Source of the DNA: Mycobacterium sp.
Lineage (GTDB): Bacteria > Actinomycetota > Actinomycetes > Mycobacteriales > Mycobacteriaceae
DNA length: 64,000 nt
Reading direction: 5' to 3'
NCBI RefSeq assembly: GCF_004298145.1
Contig: NZ_SCRH01000025.1
Location: 50,170 to 114,169, forward strand
Shown piece by piece: positions 36,738-51,690 of this stretch. The position numbers were made by a program, and so were the translations under genes. Position 1 is the first letter of the stretch; every line of letters starts with the position of its first letter. Below the pieces are notes generated by a model, which was not told the DNA's origin, ran no database searches, and saw nothing but the letters and a program-made list of their open reading frames with translations.

Positions 36738-39059
36738 TCAGCGTGATTCTCGCGCCAGCTCTGCGAGCACGAGTCGCAGCACCAGCACCGCGCCCGCCTT
36801 GTCGAGCGGGTCGTTGCCGTTGCCGCACTTGGGCGACTGCACGCAGGACGGGCATCCCCGGGGGCATTCGCATGCCTCGATGGCGGCGGCCGTCGCGGCG
36901 AGCCAGGTGCGGGCCTGGCGAAACCCCCGTTCGGCGAATCCCGCGCCACCCGGATATCCGTCGTAGACGAAAACACTGGGCAGCCCTTCGGGACCGGGAC
37001 CCACCGCGGTGGACAAGCCGCCGATGTCCCCGCGGTCGCAGCTGGCGACCAACGGCAGCAGCCCGATCGCCGCATGCTCGGCTGCATGCAAGGACCCGGG
37101 AATCCGTGGTCCGTCAATCCCCTTGTGCAGCAACGCATCCTCGGTGACGGTGTACATCACCGCGGTGGTGGACAGCGTGTGCTCTCCCATGTCCAATTCG
37201 ATGAAGTCGATCACCTCCCCGGAGAGCCGGCGGCGCAGATATCCCACCACCCGGTGCGTGACCCGGACGGGGACCAGGCCCAGCGTGACCGGCCCGAAGG
37301 CCAAGCGCTCACCGGTGCCGGTGAGCGCGATGTCGGTGATTTCACGTGCGAATGTCGCATAACCGGGATCCTCGGCGTGGACGAAGGCGATGCCCTCCTC
37401 GGTGTCCAGGGAGTCCACCACGTAGCTGTCGCCCTGATGCAGATACACCGCTCCGGGGTGCACCGAAACCGGCGCCTGGCCCACGCCGACGCTGCCCAGC
37501 AGCCGCCCGGTATCGCCCTGGACGATGACGATCTGGCCGCCCGCCGAGCCCCGGATGTCCACCGCGGCATGCGGTTCGAGGCCCGGCACCGGGAAGTACT
37601 TTCCACTTCGCCGCCGCAGCAACCCGTCATCGACCAGGCCGTCCGCCACTTCGGTGGCGTCGAGTTCGCGCACCTCGGCCTCGTCCAGCGGCAGTTCGGT
37701 TGCCGCGCAGAGCAGTTGCGGGCCCAGAATGTAGGGGTTGCCCGGGTCGATGACGACCCGCTCGACCGGCTTGTCCAGCAGCGCGGCGGGGTTGTGCACC
37801 AGATACGTATCCAGCGGGTCGTCACGGGCGATCAGCACCACCAGCGCCCCCTGGCCGCGCCGCCCGGACCGGCCGGCCTGCTGCCAGAACGAGGCGACGG
37901 TGCCGGGAAAGCCGGCGAGCACCACCGCGTCCAGCCCGGCGATGTCCACCCCCAACTCGAGCGCATTGGTGGTGGCCAGGCCTCGCAGCCGGCCCTCGGC
38001 CAGGGCGCGCTCCAGCGCGGTGCGGTCCTCGGCGAGATAGCCGGCCCGATACGAGGCCACCGTTCGGGAAAGCTCCGGAGCGATGTCGTCCAACCTTGCC
38101 TGTGCGCCCAGTGCGGTCAATTCCGCTGCGCGGCGCGACCGTACGAAGGTCAGGGTCTGGGCTCCCTCGGCGATCAGGTCGGCCATGACGCGCGCCGCCT
38201 CCGCACCCGCCGAACGGCGCACCGGTGCGCCGTTCTCGCCGAGCAGGTCGGCCCGTAGCGCGGGCTCCCACAAGGCCACGGTCCGCGCCCCTTGGGGTGA
38301 ACCGTCTTTGGTGACTTCCTGAACCGGAAGCCCGATGAGCTCGGCGGCCGTCGCACCCGGGGAATCGGTTGTCGCGCTGGCGAAGATCACCGTCGGCGAA
38401 CTCGAATAGCGGGCGCACAACCGCAGCAAGCGCCGCAGCACCATCGCCACATTGGAGCCGAACACCCCACGGTAGTAATGACATTCGTCGACGACCACGA
38501 ATCGAAGACCACGCAACAGGACGGCCCAGCGGGCATGGTTGCGCAGTATCGACAAATGGATCATGTCGGGGTTGGAGAACAACCAGCGGGAGCGTTCGCG
38601 GGCGAATCGGCGCACTTCGGCGGGGCTGTCGCCGTCGTAGGCGGTGGGTGCGATGTCATGCAGCCGCGGAATCGCCGCGGTCAGTGCGTGCGCGGCACGC
38701 AACTGGTCGTGGCCCAGGGCCTTGGTCGGCGACAGGTAAAGCACCCGGGCGCGCGGATCGGTCGCCAACGCGTTGAGGACGGGAAGTTGATAGGCCAGTG
38801 ACTTGCCCGACGCGGTGCCGGTGCTCACCACCACGTGACGGCCCGCGTGGGCCAAGTCCGCGGCCGCGAACTGATGCGACCACGGTGAGTCGATCCCCCG
38901 GTCGGCGAACGCCTTGACCACGTCGGGTTCGGCCCACGCCGGCCAATCGTGCGGCCGGCCGCTACGCGGCGGCAGCTCGGCGACGTGGCGGAGCGGGTGC
39001 TCGTCCGTCGCGGTTCCGGCGAGCGCGGCGGCGAGCAGCTCACTGCCGAAACTCGCCAT
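36738..39059 (-). CDS. DUF1998 superfamily II helicase, MrfA/YprA-like (Rv3649-like)
   Basis: A 773-residue DExH helicase. Walker A STGTASGKSLAYQ, DEAH-type box VVDECHYYRG, motif VI near QQAGRSGRRGQG. The C-terminal DUF1998 has a four-Cys metal cluster CECPRGCPSC...KCGNG. The B. subtilis relative MrfA repairs mitomycin C damage with MrfB; no MrfB gene is beside this one. The ATG at 39059 gives a length close to Rv3649 (771); frames open to 39179 are less likely. Divergent from cspA. Confidence 0.9.
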   Translation of the reverse strand: MASFGSELLAAALAGTATDEHPLRHVAELPPRSGRPHDWPAWAEPDVVKAFADRGIDSPWSHQFAAADLAHAGRHVVVSTGTASGKSLAYQLPVLNALATDPRARVLYLSPTKALGHDQLRAAHALTAAIPRLHDIAPTAYDGDSPAEVRRFARERSRWLFSNPDMIHLSILRNHARWAVLLRGLRFVVVDECHYYRGVFGSNVAMVLRRLLRLCARYSSSPTVIFASATTDSPGATAAELIGLPVQEVTKDGSPQGARTVALWEPALRADLLGENGAPVRRSAGAEAARVMADLIAEGAQTLTFVRSRRAAELTALGAQARLDDIAPELSRTVASYRAGYLAEDRTALERALAEGRLRGLATTNALELGVDIAGLDAVVLAGFPGTVASFWQQAGRSGRRGQGALVVLIARDDPLDTYLVHNPAALLDKPVERVVIDPGNPYILGPQLLCAATELPLDEAEVRELDATEVADGLVDDGLLRRRSGKYFPVPGLEPHAAVDIRGSAGGQIVIVQGDTGRLLGSVGVGQAPVSVHPGAVYLHQGDSYVVDSLDTEEGIAFVHAEDPGYATFAREITDIALTGTGERLAFGPVTLGLVPVRVTHRVVGYLRRRLSGEVIDFIELDMGEHTLSTTAVMYTVTEDALLHKGIDGPRIPGSLHAAEHAAIGLLPLVASCDRGDIGGLSTAVGPGPEGLPSVFVYDGYPGGAGFAERGFRQARTWLAATAAAIEACECPRGCPSCVQSPKCGNGNDPLDKAGAVLVLRLVLAELARESR

Positions 39060-39330
39060 CTCACCCCGCTCGGCATCGCTCATCGAATCGCTCTTCGAAT
39101 CGGGCAAACACACAAGTCTGTCGCCGACGCGATGAACATGGTTGACTATTTGCGGTCGCAGCTTCTGTGTTCGTGTCAAACTTTCGCAGGATCGACGTTG
39201 CGGCCGCGGTTCCTGCGAGGTTAATCGGTCGGGTGAAGTTCCGGCGACTCAGCGAGGTATGGCGGTCGTACCAGGCCCGGGGCATCGAAAGGCGATGCCC
39301 CGCACCCAGAAGAAAAGGAAAGATCGAGAA

Positions 39331-39534
39331 ATGCCACAGGGAACTGTGAAGTGGTTCAACGCGGAGAAGGGCTTCGGGTTCATTGCCCCGGAAGACGGTT
39401 CCGCGGATGTGTTTGTCCACTACACGGAGATCCAGGGTTCGGGCTTCCGCACCCTCGAAGAAAACCAGAAGGTCGAGTTCGAAATCGGCCACAGCCCTAA
39501 GGGCCCCCAGGCCACCGGAGTCCGCTCCCTGTAG
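39331..39534 (+). CDS. cspA: Cold shock protein A (Rv3648c-like)
   Basis: A 67-residue cold-shock domain RNA chaperone. RNP1 is KGFGFIAPE and RNP2 is DVFVHYTEI. It melts RNA secondary structure in the cytoplasm. AAAAGGAAAG precedes the ATG. The leader between the divergent helicase and this gene is 271 bases; part of it is likely transcribed and may fold, as in other csp leaders. A strong terminator follows. Confidence 0.97.
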   Translation: MPQGTVKWFNAEKGFGFIAPEDGSADVFVHYTEIQGSGFRTLEENQKVEFEIGHSPKGPQATGVRSL

Positions 39535-39557
39535 AGAAGAGCAGACCTGAAACGGAT

Positions 39558-39609
39558 ACCCCCCGTGCCGTCCCGCCCAGCGGGCCCAGCCGGGGGGTTT
39601 CCTCTTTTT
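39558..39609 (+). terminator. cspA intrinsic terminator
   Basis: A C-run ACCCCCC (39558-39564) pairs with GGGGGGT (39592-39598), with an inner CCCGCCCAGCGGG hairpin, followed by TTTCCTCTTTTTA. This is a clear stem plus T-run, which is rare in mycobacteria. Confidence 0.85.
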
Positions 39610-39700
39610 ATCGGCTTTCATTGCGCCACCCGGGTGCACGCCGCCGCCGCGCCGGTTGCCTCAAGGCGTGGATGGGCGGGAGGGCCTACTGTCGGATGAC

Positions 39701-40291
39701 GTGAGCCAGCTTTCCTTCTTTACAGCGGAGTCGGTGCCGCCCGCGGTCCCCGATCTTTCCGGGGTGCTGGCGGCGTCGGGGCAGATCGTCACCGTTGGCG
39801 GTCCGGAGGCCCACGGCGCCCGTCTGTCGGTGGTCGTCGACCACGTATGGCGGGCCGCCGCGCTGGCGGACATGATGCGCGAGGCGGGGCTGGTGGCTGA
39901 GATCAGCCGGACCGACGAAGACACCCCGCTGGTGCGGACCGCGGTGGATGCCTCGCTGAGCACGCTGGCGGCCGAATGGACCCGCGGCGCGGTCAAGACC
40001 GTGCCACCGCGCTGGCTGCCCGGGCCGCGCGAGCTGCGGGCGTGGACGCTGGCGGCCGGCAACCCGGAGGGCGAGCATTACCTGCTGGCGCTGGACCCGC
40101 ACGCGCCGGACACTCACTCGCCGCTGGCGTCGGCTTTGATGCGCGTCGGGATCGCCCCGACCTTGATCGGCACCCGCGGCGGTCGGCCGGCGCTTCGGAT
40201 CAGCGGCCGCCGGAGGCTATCGCGCCTGGTAGAGAACGTGGGAGAGGCGCCCGACAGCGCCGAGGCGCTGTCCCGGTGGCCGCGGGTTTAG
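39701..40291 (+). CDS. Conserved actinobacterial protein of unknown function (Rv3647c-like)
   Basis: A 196-residue soluble protein, starting at GTG 39701 by comparison with Rv3647c (192). Two-part layout: an N-terminal region with GPEAHGARLSVVVDHVWRA and a C-terminal region with LASALMRVGIAPTLIGTRGGRPALRISGRRRL. No catalytic motif is recognised. It sits between cspA and topA in all mycobacteria I can recall, so it may act with one of them. About 200 bases separate it from topA. Confidence 0.8.
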   Translation: MSQLSFFTAESVPPAVPDLSGVLAASGQIVTVGGPEAHGARLSVVVDHVWRAAALADMMREAGLVAEISRTDEDTPLVRTAVDASLSTLAAEWTRGAVKTVPPRWLPGPRELRAWTLAAGNPEGEHYLLALDPHAPDTHSPLASALMRVGIAPTLIGTRGGRPALRISGRRRLSRLVENVGEAPDSAEALSRWPRV

Positions 40292-40494
40292 CCGGGGGGC
40301 AACGGACGAATTTGCCCCGCGTTCTCGAGCGTCGGTTTGCGTAGGCCCGCCCGAGGGTGCGAAATTGTCAGGTGCCGCAGGGCGAAGGAACAGTCGCGTA
40401 CCTGAATTTCACCGGAATTTTCGAAGTCGACCTGTCATTCTTCCTGCAGGTGGTCTCGCAGGGGGGACCAATCAGGGATGGAGCGTAAGGGCAG
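40292..40494. other. topA upstream region
   Basis: 203 bases between the Rv3647c-like stop and the TTG start of topA. It presumably holds the topA promoter. The segment 40400-40450 is AT-richer (CTGAATTTCACCGGAATTTT). No gene or repeat is evident; GTAAGGGC before the TTG is the ribosome-binding site. Confidence 0.5.
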
Positions 40495-43316
<2,822 letters not shown>

Positions 43317-43320
<4 letters not shown>

Positions 43321-44924
43321 CTGCGTACCTCGCTGGAAACCTCTTGGGATTCAACGTCTTCCGGGGCGGCCAGCGTCACCGGCCGGGCCAGCTGGGTCGG
43401 CGCCCTGCGGCCGCGCAGCTCGACCACCTCGCCGACATCCCAGCACAGTGCTTCGGCGTCCAGCGCGCCGCTGACCGCGATCGCCGACGCGAGCACGTGG
43501 CCGGGCTCGAGTTTGGCCAGCTCGGTCAGCCGGGCGGCCTCGTTGACCGGGTCGCCGATCACCGTGTACTCGAAGCGGGCCTGCGCGCCGATGTGGCCCG
43601 CGATGGCCCGACCGGACGACACCCCGATGCCGAACTCCGCCGAACCGATCACCGGGAGCAACTCGTCGTGCAATTCCCGCGCGGCGGCCAGCGCACCGCC
43701 GGGTGAGTCGGGGTGTTCGATCGGCGCGCCGAAGATGGCCAGCGCGGCGTCACCCTGGAATTTGTTGACGAAACCACCATGGCGGCCAACGGTTTCCACC
43801 ACCACCCGGAAGAACTCGTTGAGCAGGTGGACCACCTCGGCGGGCGGCCGGGTCGAGGCCAGCTGGGTGGAGCCGACCAGGTCCACGAACAGCACCGCGA
43901 CGTCGCGCTCCTGGCCGCCCAGCTCGGTGCCGCGCTCCAACGCCCGGCGGGCCACGTCTTCCCCGACGTAGCGACCGAACAGGTCACGCAGCCGCTGCCG
44001 CTCGGACAGGTCACGCACCATGTCGTTGAACCCGGCCTGCAGCAGGCCCAGCTCGCTGGCGTCGTAGATCTGCATGTGCGCGTTGTAGTTTCCGCGCTGC
44101 ACCTCAGAGAGCGCCCAGCGCAGCTGGCGCAGCGGGTCGGCGATCGACATCGCCACCAGCAGCGTGCTCACCAGGCCGATGCCCAGTGCCGCCACCGCCA
44201 GCAACAGGATCGGGGTGAACAGCTTCTCCGGCGTGGCGTGCAGCAGGGAGGTTTTGTCGGCCACCACCGCCAGCACGATCGCCAGCACCGGCACGGCGGT
44301 GGACAGCATCCAGGTCAGGATCTGCCGCAGGATGACGCCCGGCGCCTTGACGTTCTCGGGTACCCCGCTGCGCAGGGCGGCGACGGCCACCGGCCGCAGC
44401 ACCCGCTCGGACTGCAGGTAGCCGATGATCGCGGTGGCCGCCGCGCCCAGGCCGGTGGCGACGGCCACCACGGGCGCGGCGAACCGGGCCACCGACCAGC
44501 TGGCGATGATGAACACCACGCCCCCGATGCACCAGATCACCATGCTGATCAGCGTGCGGTAGAACGGCATCCGCAGCGCGCGGCTGCGGGCCAGTTCGGT
44601 GGCGGCCGGGTCGGTCTCGGCCAGCAGATTGTCGCGGCGCTGCCACCGGAAGACCGGCACCAGCAGCTTCAGGCTCACCGCCGAGGCGGCCAGGAAGAGC
44701 ACGACCAGGGCGCTGGCGAAAATCGCCAGGTTCAGCACCGGCAGGTCCTGTAGTTGGATGCGGTCCTCGGGCGGCAGGGCGTAACGCAGGAAGCCGAGCA
44801 CGAACAGCGCGCCGATGATGTCGGCCTGCACCATGCTCAGCGTGAACAGCGGCCACGGCGTACGCACCACCCAGCGGACGAATGCGCTGATCCGCCCCGG
44901 TAGTGCCGTCGCCGTTGTCACCAA
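43317..44924 (-). CDS. Membrane class III adenylyl cyclase with HAMP domain (Rv3645-like)
   Basis: A 535-residue cyclase: six transmembrane helices (residues about 20-260), a HAMP linker (IADPLRQLRWALSEVQRG), then the catalytic domain. Metal-binding Asp residues are in LFVDLVGST and KFQGDAALAIFG; the transition-state region is VIGDPVNEAARL. It makes cAMP. In M. tuberculosis Rv3645 is essential for resisting long-chain fatty acids and is a major cAMP source; crp in this window would sense the product. Confidence 0.93.
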
Positions 44925-45061
44925 CCCACCGTATCGGGCGGCGGTGACCTCCCGGAAACTTAATACCGATCTCGGGCGGCGCTGACGACCGCGAAGATCA
45001 CGGAATGGTCCCGGTACGGTAGCCGATCGGTATCTGTCGGCCCCGCTGTCTACTGTTACCG

Positions 45062-46306
45062 ATGATGTCCGGGGTGTTCGCGCGGCTGGTGGGCCAAGAC
45101 ACGGTGACGGCGGAGCTGCTTGCCGCCGCGATGGCCTCCCGTGGTGACCCAGCCCACAGCGATGCGGGCGCCGGGACTATGACACACGCCTGGCTGATCA
45201 CCGGTCCGCCGGGTTCGGGGCGTTCGGTGGCGGCGCTGTGCTTCGCGGCCGCGCTGCAATGCACCTCTGCCGTTGACGGCGGGGGCCCGGGATGCGGGCG
45301 CTGCCACGCGTGCACGACGACCATGGCCGGCACCCACGCCGACGTGCGCCGGGTGATTCCGGAAGGCCTGTCCATCGGCGTGGACGAGATGCGCGCGATC
45401 GTGCAGATCGCATCGCGGCGCCCGGCCACCGGCCACCGGCAGATCGTGGTGATCGAAGACGCCGACCGGCTGACCGAAGGGGCCGCCAACGCGCTGCTGA
45501 AGGTCGTCGAGGAACCGCCGCCGTCGACGGTGTTCCTGCTGTGCGCGCCGTCGGTGGACCCCGAGGACATCGCCATCACGTTGCGGTCCCGGTGCCGGCA
45601 CGTCGCGCTGGTGACCCCGCCGACCGAGGCGATCGCGCGCGTTCTGGTCGACAGCGACGGCTTGACTCCCGAAACCGCGGCCTGGGCGGCGTCGGTCAGC
45701 GGTGGCCACGTGGGCCGGGCGCGCCGGCTGGCCACCGACCCGGAGGCCCGGGCTCGCCGGGAGCGGTCGCTCACGCTGGTGCGCGACGCCGCGACCCCGG
45801 CGCGGGCCTACGCCGCCGCCGAAGAGTTGGTGGCCGCCGCCGAAGCCGAGGCCGTGGTGCTGACCGCGGACCGCGCCGTGGCCGAGACCGAGGAGCTGCG
45901 CACGGCCCTCGGCGCCGGCGGCACCGGCAAGGGCACCGCGGGAGCGATGCGCGGCGCGGCCGGGGCGATCAAAGACCTTGAGCGGCGGCAGAAGTCGCGT
46001 CAGACCCGGGCCTCGCGTGATGCGCTGGACCGGGCGCTGATCGACTTGGCGACCTATTTCCGGGATGCGCTCATGGCCTCCGCCTCGGGCGGGTCACCCG
46101 GGGCGGTGCGGGCCAACCATCCGGATATGGCCGACCGGGTCGCCGCGCTGGCCGCCCATGCGCCGCCCGATCGGCTGCTGCGCTGTATCGAGGCGGTCCT
46201 CGAGTGCCGAGAGGCGCTGGCGATCAACGTCAAGCCCAAGTTCGCCGTCGACGCCATGGTCGCCACGATCGGTCAGGAACTGCGCGTCCAGGAACCGCGC
46301 GACTGA
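45062..46306 (+). CDS. DNA polymerase III delta-prime-like clamp-loader subunit (Rv3644c-like)
   Basis: A 414-residue AAA+ protein. Modified P-loop GPPGSGRS, a zinc-binding Cys cluster (C-x9-C-x2-C-x2-C in CTSAVDGGGPGCGRCHAC), VIEDADRLTEGAANALLKVVEEPP, and the SRC motif LRSRC. The P-loop has Arg instead of Lys, as in delta-prime subunits that do not hydrolyse ATP. It loads the sliding clamp with DnaX and HolA. Two adjacent ATGs (45062, 45065) are possible. Confidence 0.93.
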   Translation: MMSGVFARLVGQDTVTAELLAAAMASRGDPAHSDAGAGTMTHAWLITGPPGSGRSVAALCFAAALQCTSAVDGGGPGCGRCHACTTTMAGTHADVRRVIPEGLSIGVDEMRAIVQIASRRPATGHRQIVVIEDADRLTEGAANALLKVVEEPPPSTVFLLCAPSVDPEDIAITLRSRCRHVALVTPPTEAIARVLVDSDGLTPETAAWAASVSGGHVGRARRLATDPEARARRERSLTLVRDAATPARAYAAAEELVAAAEAEAVVLTADRAVAETEELRTALGAGGTGKGTAGAMRGAAGAIKDLERRQKSRQTRASRDALDRALIDLATYFRDALMASASGGSPGAVRANHPDMADRVAALAAHAPPDRLLRCIEAVLECREALAINVKPKFAVDAMVATIGQELRVQEPRD

Positions 46307-46360
46307 TTTCGTGGTGCCCGCCCGCCTGCCGTAGACTCGTGCCGCCCGGCGCGAGGGTAT

Positions 46361-46436
46361 GCCGCCTTAGCTCAGTCGGTAGAGCGATTCACTCGTAATG
46401 AATAGGTCGGGGGTTCGATTCCCCCAGGCGGCTCCA
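46361..46436 (+). tRNA. tRNA-Thr (anticodon CGT)
   Basis: Cloverleaf: acceptor GCCGCCT/AGGCGGC, D-arm GCTC...GAGC, anticodon stem ATTCA/TGAAT with loop CTCGTAA giving CGT, T-arm GGGGG-TTCGATT-CCCCC. Discriminator T, and CCA is encoded (46434-46436). In H37Rv the IS/fic island lies near this tRNA. Confidence 0.97.
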
Positions 46437-46462
46437 TATTTTTGGTCAGCACATCTTCCGGC

Positions 46463-49184
<2,722 letters not shown>

Positions 49185-49208
49185 TGCCGTTCGGCGCGTG
49201 AGCGGACG

Positions 49209-49544
49209 CTACTCGGGCGCCTGCGCGGAATCCATCGCGACCGCCCGTGCCAGGCGCGCGTAGCGCAGCTCTAAGTCCTTGAACCGCATGTACGTACTGA
49301 GCGTGGTGAAACAGAACGCCATGACCAGTGCGTAGAGCATCAGGTCGGTGCCGCGGCGTACCCCGAACCACTGCGCCACGACGGTGGTGTCGTCGGGGCG
49401 CAGTACGGCGTAGACGCCGGCCAGCACGAACACCACATAGCCGACCTTGACCCAGGCCCGCGACCGCGCGTTGCGGCGCGACCGCAGCAGATAGACCAGC
49501 AACGCGATGATCGATCCGATCAGCAGCACCTGGATCCAGTTCAT
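49209..49544 (-). CDS. Small DUF2304 membrane protein (Rv3632-like), PpgS partner
   Basis: A 111-residue protein with three hydrophobic helices (about residues 3-19, 35-52, 66-84) and a charged end, DUF2304 type. In M. tuberculosis the equivalent protein stimulates the adjacent polyprenyl-phosphate GalNAc synthase. The stop is 22 bases from the convergent galE1 stop. It follows ppgS by 22 bases on the same strand. Confidence 0.88.
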   Translation of the reverse strand: MNWIQVLLIGSIIALLVYLLRSRRNARSRAWVKVGYVVFVLAGVYAVLRPDDTTVVAQWFGVRRGTDLMLYALVMAFCFTTLSTYMRFKDLELRYARLARAVAMDSAQAPE

Positions 49545-49566
49545 CGTCCGGCCCTTTCATCTCGGC

Positions 49567-50268
49567 TCATTTTGGAACCCGACCGCGCAGGAACCCGTCG
49601 AAAATGATGTTGACGCCGTTGAGCAAGGGCTGCCCCTTCGATCTCGAGTATTCGGTGTAGAGCACCTCGACCGGTTCCTCGGCGACGCGCCAATGGTTTT
49701 CGTCGATCAACATGACGAACTCGTTGGCGTGGCTCATGCCGCTCATCGTGATGTCCAGCCCGTCGGCGACCTTCTTGTTGAACACCCGCAGCCCATTGTT
49801 GGTGTCGGTCAGGCCGAGCCGGCGACCGCGCCGGCTCAACCGCGCGGCGGTCTGCAGCACGATCCGTTTCACCAGCGGAGGCCGGGCGACCCGCTGGGCG
49901 CCGAACCGGGTCCCGATGACCACGTCGACGTCCCCGGCGAGCAGCCTGTCGACCATCGCGGCCAGGTCTTTGACACGATGCTGGCCGTCGGCGTCGAACG
50001 TGGCGAAGATTTCGGCCCCGGGCTGCTTGCGGGCGTACTCGACGCCGGTCTGGATGGCCGCGCCCTGCCCGAGGTTGATGGGATGCCGAACCAGGTGGGC
50101 TCCAGCCCGCCGGGCGATCTCACCGGTGCCGTCGGCGCTGCCGTCGTCCACGCAGACGACGTGGTCGAATACCGAGCGCACATCGGCTATCACCTCGGCG
50201 ATGACAGCTGCTTCGTTGAAGGCGGGAATGACGACCCAGACGCCCGAATATTGCGTTTCCGTACCCAT
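49567..50268 (-). CDS. ppgS: Polyprenol-phosphate GalNAc synthase (Rv3631-like)
   Basis: A 233-residue GT2-family glycosyltransferase of the DPM1 type, without membrane helices. VIPAFNEAAVI, CVDDGSADGT (nucleotide), and the metal DAD in TFDADGQH. It transfers GalNAc-P-type sugar onto decaprenyl phosphate, the donor for galactosamine on arabinogalactan. It lies in a run with the DUF2304 partner and the flippase-like gene upstream. Confidence 0.9.
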   Translation of the reverse strand: MGTETQYSGVWVVIPAFNEAAVIAEVIADVRSVFDHVVCVDDGSADGTGEIARRAGAHLVRHPINLGQGAAIQTGVEYARKQPGAEIFATFDADGQHRVKDLAAMVDRLLAGDVDVVIGTRFGAQRVARPPLVKRIVLQTAARLSRRGRRLGLTDTNNGLRVFNKKVADGLDITMSGMSHANEFVMLIDENHWRVAEEPVEVLYTEYSRSKGQPLLNGVNIIFDGFLRGRVPK

Positions 50269-50303
50269 CTAAGCCCACAAGGTACACGCTGGTGCAGGCC
50301 AGA

Positions 50304-51566
50304 TCAGCGCGTTGCGCGTCCGGCACGCGACAGCGCCACCAGATGGACACCGATTCCCACCAGCGGTCCGCACAACAAGCCGACCACGGTTCGGGTCTGC
50401 AGGGACAGCGGCAGCAACAGCAGCAAACCCGACGCGACCGTGGCGCCCACCCAACCCAGCGAGTAGGCACGGTGCAGCGCGGCGGCCACCGTGGCGGCGC
50501 CGGTCAGCGTCAGCATGGCGATCGCGATCGCGGCCCCGGTCAGCCACGCCAGCAGGGCGCTGCTGGCGTGGTACTGCGGCCCGAAGGCGACCCGCAACAG
50601 CCAGGGGCCCACCGCGCCCGCGGCCAGCACCCCGACCGCACCGATCGCCGCGACGATCCCGGCCGGGGCGATCAGCGCACGAACCCGGTCGCTACGTTCG
50701 TCGACGAAATGCGCGATCAGGTTGCCCTGCATGGCCGTCAGCGGCACCAGCAGTGGCGCACGGGTCAACGTGACGGCCAGGATGATCACCCCGCCCTCGG
50801 CGCCGAGCTCGGCGCTGGTCAGCTTCAGCAGCACCGGAAAACCCATCACCAGGATGGCGCTGGCGCCGGCCGCGGTGATCGAATGCGCGGCGCCCCGCAG
50901 GAAGGTCGCGGTGCCGCCCGGGGTGAGCAGGCGGGCGGCGGCCCGGGTGGCGGGCGAGGCGAACAGCAAGATCAGCCAGGCGACCGCGCCCCCGACCGTC
51001 GCCCATAGGAAGCCGGTCAGATGCCAGCCGAGCACCACGGTGGCCGCGGCGATCGTGACCCGGATGACCGCGTCGGTCACCATCAGCGCCCCGTATTGAG
51101 TCCACTGGTTGATGCCGGCGAGCATGCCCAGCAGGGTGGTGTGCACACAGAAGCCGGCCAGCCCCACGCTGAGCAGTGCCACCGACAGCCAGCGCGCCTC
51201 GACGAATACCCGTGCGCTCCACAACGGTGCGGTCGCGGCGATCACGACGGCCGCGGTCACGCCGATCAGAATGGCGACCCGCAGCGGGTGGGTGCGCTTG
51301 GCCGGGGCGACGTCGAGGTAGGGCCCCCCAACGGAGCAAGCGCGGACCTCGCGGGTGGTTTCTTGGAGCAGGCCGAATGCGGCCCCGCTGACCAGTCCGA
51401 AGGCGCCCCAGAACACCCCGAACACCGAGAAGCCACTCGGCGCCAGGTCGCGGGCCGCCAGATAGATCACCCCGTAGCCACACACTGCGGTGACGGCGGT
51501 GGCGGTGCCGACCCGGGCCATGCTGCCGCGCGCCACCGGCCCCTGTGAGGCACTGATTTCGGTCAT
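50304..51566 (-). CDS. Polytopic membrane protein, flippase-like (Rv3630-like)
   Basis: A 420-residue protein with about 12 helices and the pattern of MOP/polysaccharide-exporter flippases (paired helices with Gly/Pro kinks, short loops). The ATG 51566 gives a length like Rv3630 (431). Placed upstream of ppgS, it may flip polyprenyl-linked sugars across the membrane; that is inference from context. Divergent from the DUF475 gene, with 124 bases between. Confidence 0.8.
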   Translation of the reverse strand: MTEISASQGPVARGSMARVGTATAVTAVCGYGVIYLAARDLAPSGFSVFGVFWGAFGLVSGAAFGLLQETTREVRACSVGGPYLDVAPAKRTHPLRVAILIGVTAAVVIAATAPLWSARVFVEARWLSVALLSVGLAGFCVHTTLLGMLAGINQWTQYGALMVTDAVIRVTIAAATVVLGWHLTGFLWATVGGAVAWLILLFASPATRAAARLLTPGGTATFLRGAAHSITAAGASAILVMGFPVLLKLTSAELGAEGGVIILAVTLTRAPLLVPLTAMQGNLIAHFVDERSDRVRALIAPAGIVAAIGAVGVLAAGAVGPWLLRVAFGPQYHASSALLAWLTGAAIAIAMLTLTGAATVAAALHRAYSLGWVGATVASGLLLLLPLSLQTRTVVGLLCGPLVGIGVHLVALSRAGRATR

Positions 51567-51690
51567 CGGGGCAGCGCTTTCAGCGGACCGCGCCGATGTA
51601 TCGCCACAACTTGAAAATAGTAAGTGTCCGTACCGCTCGCCCGGCGTCGCGATCAGGTTCGCTAATGTGAGCGGCTGTCGGAAAGGACCC

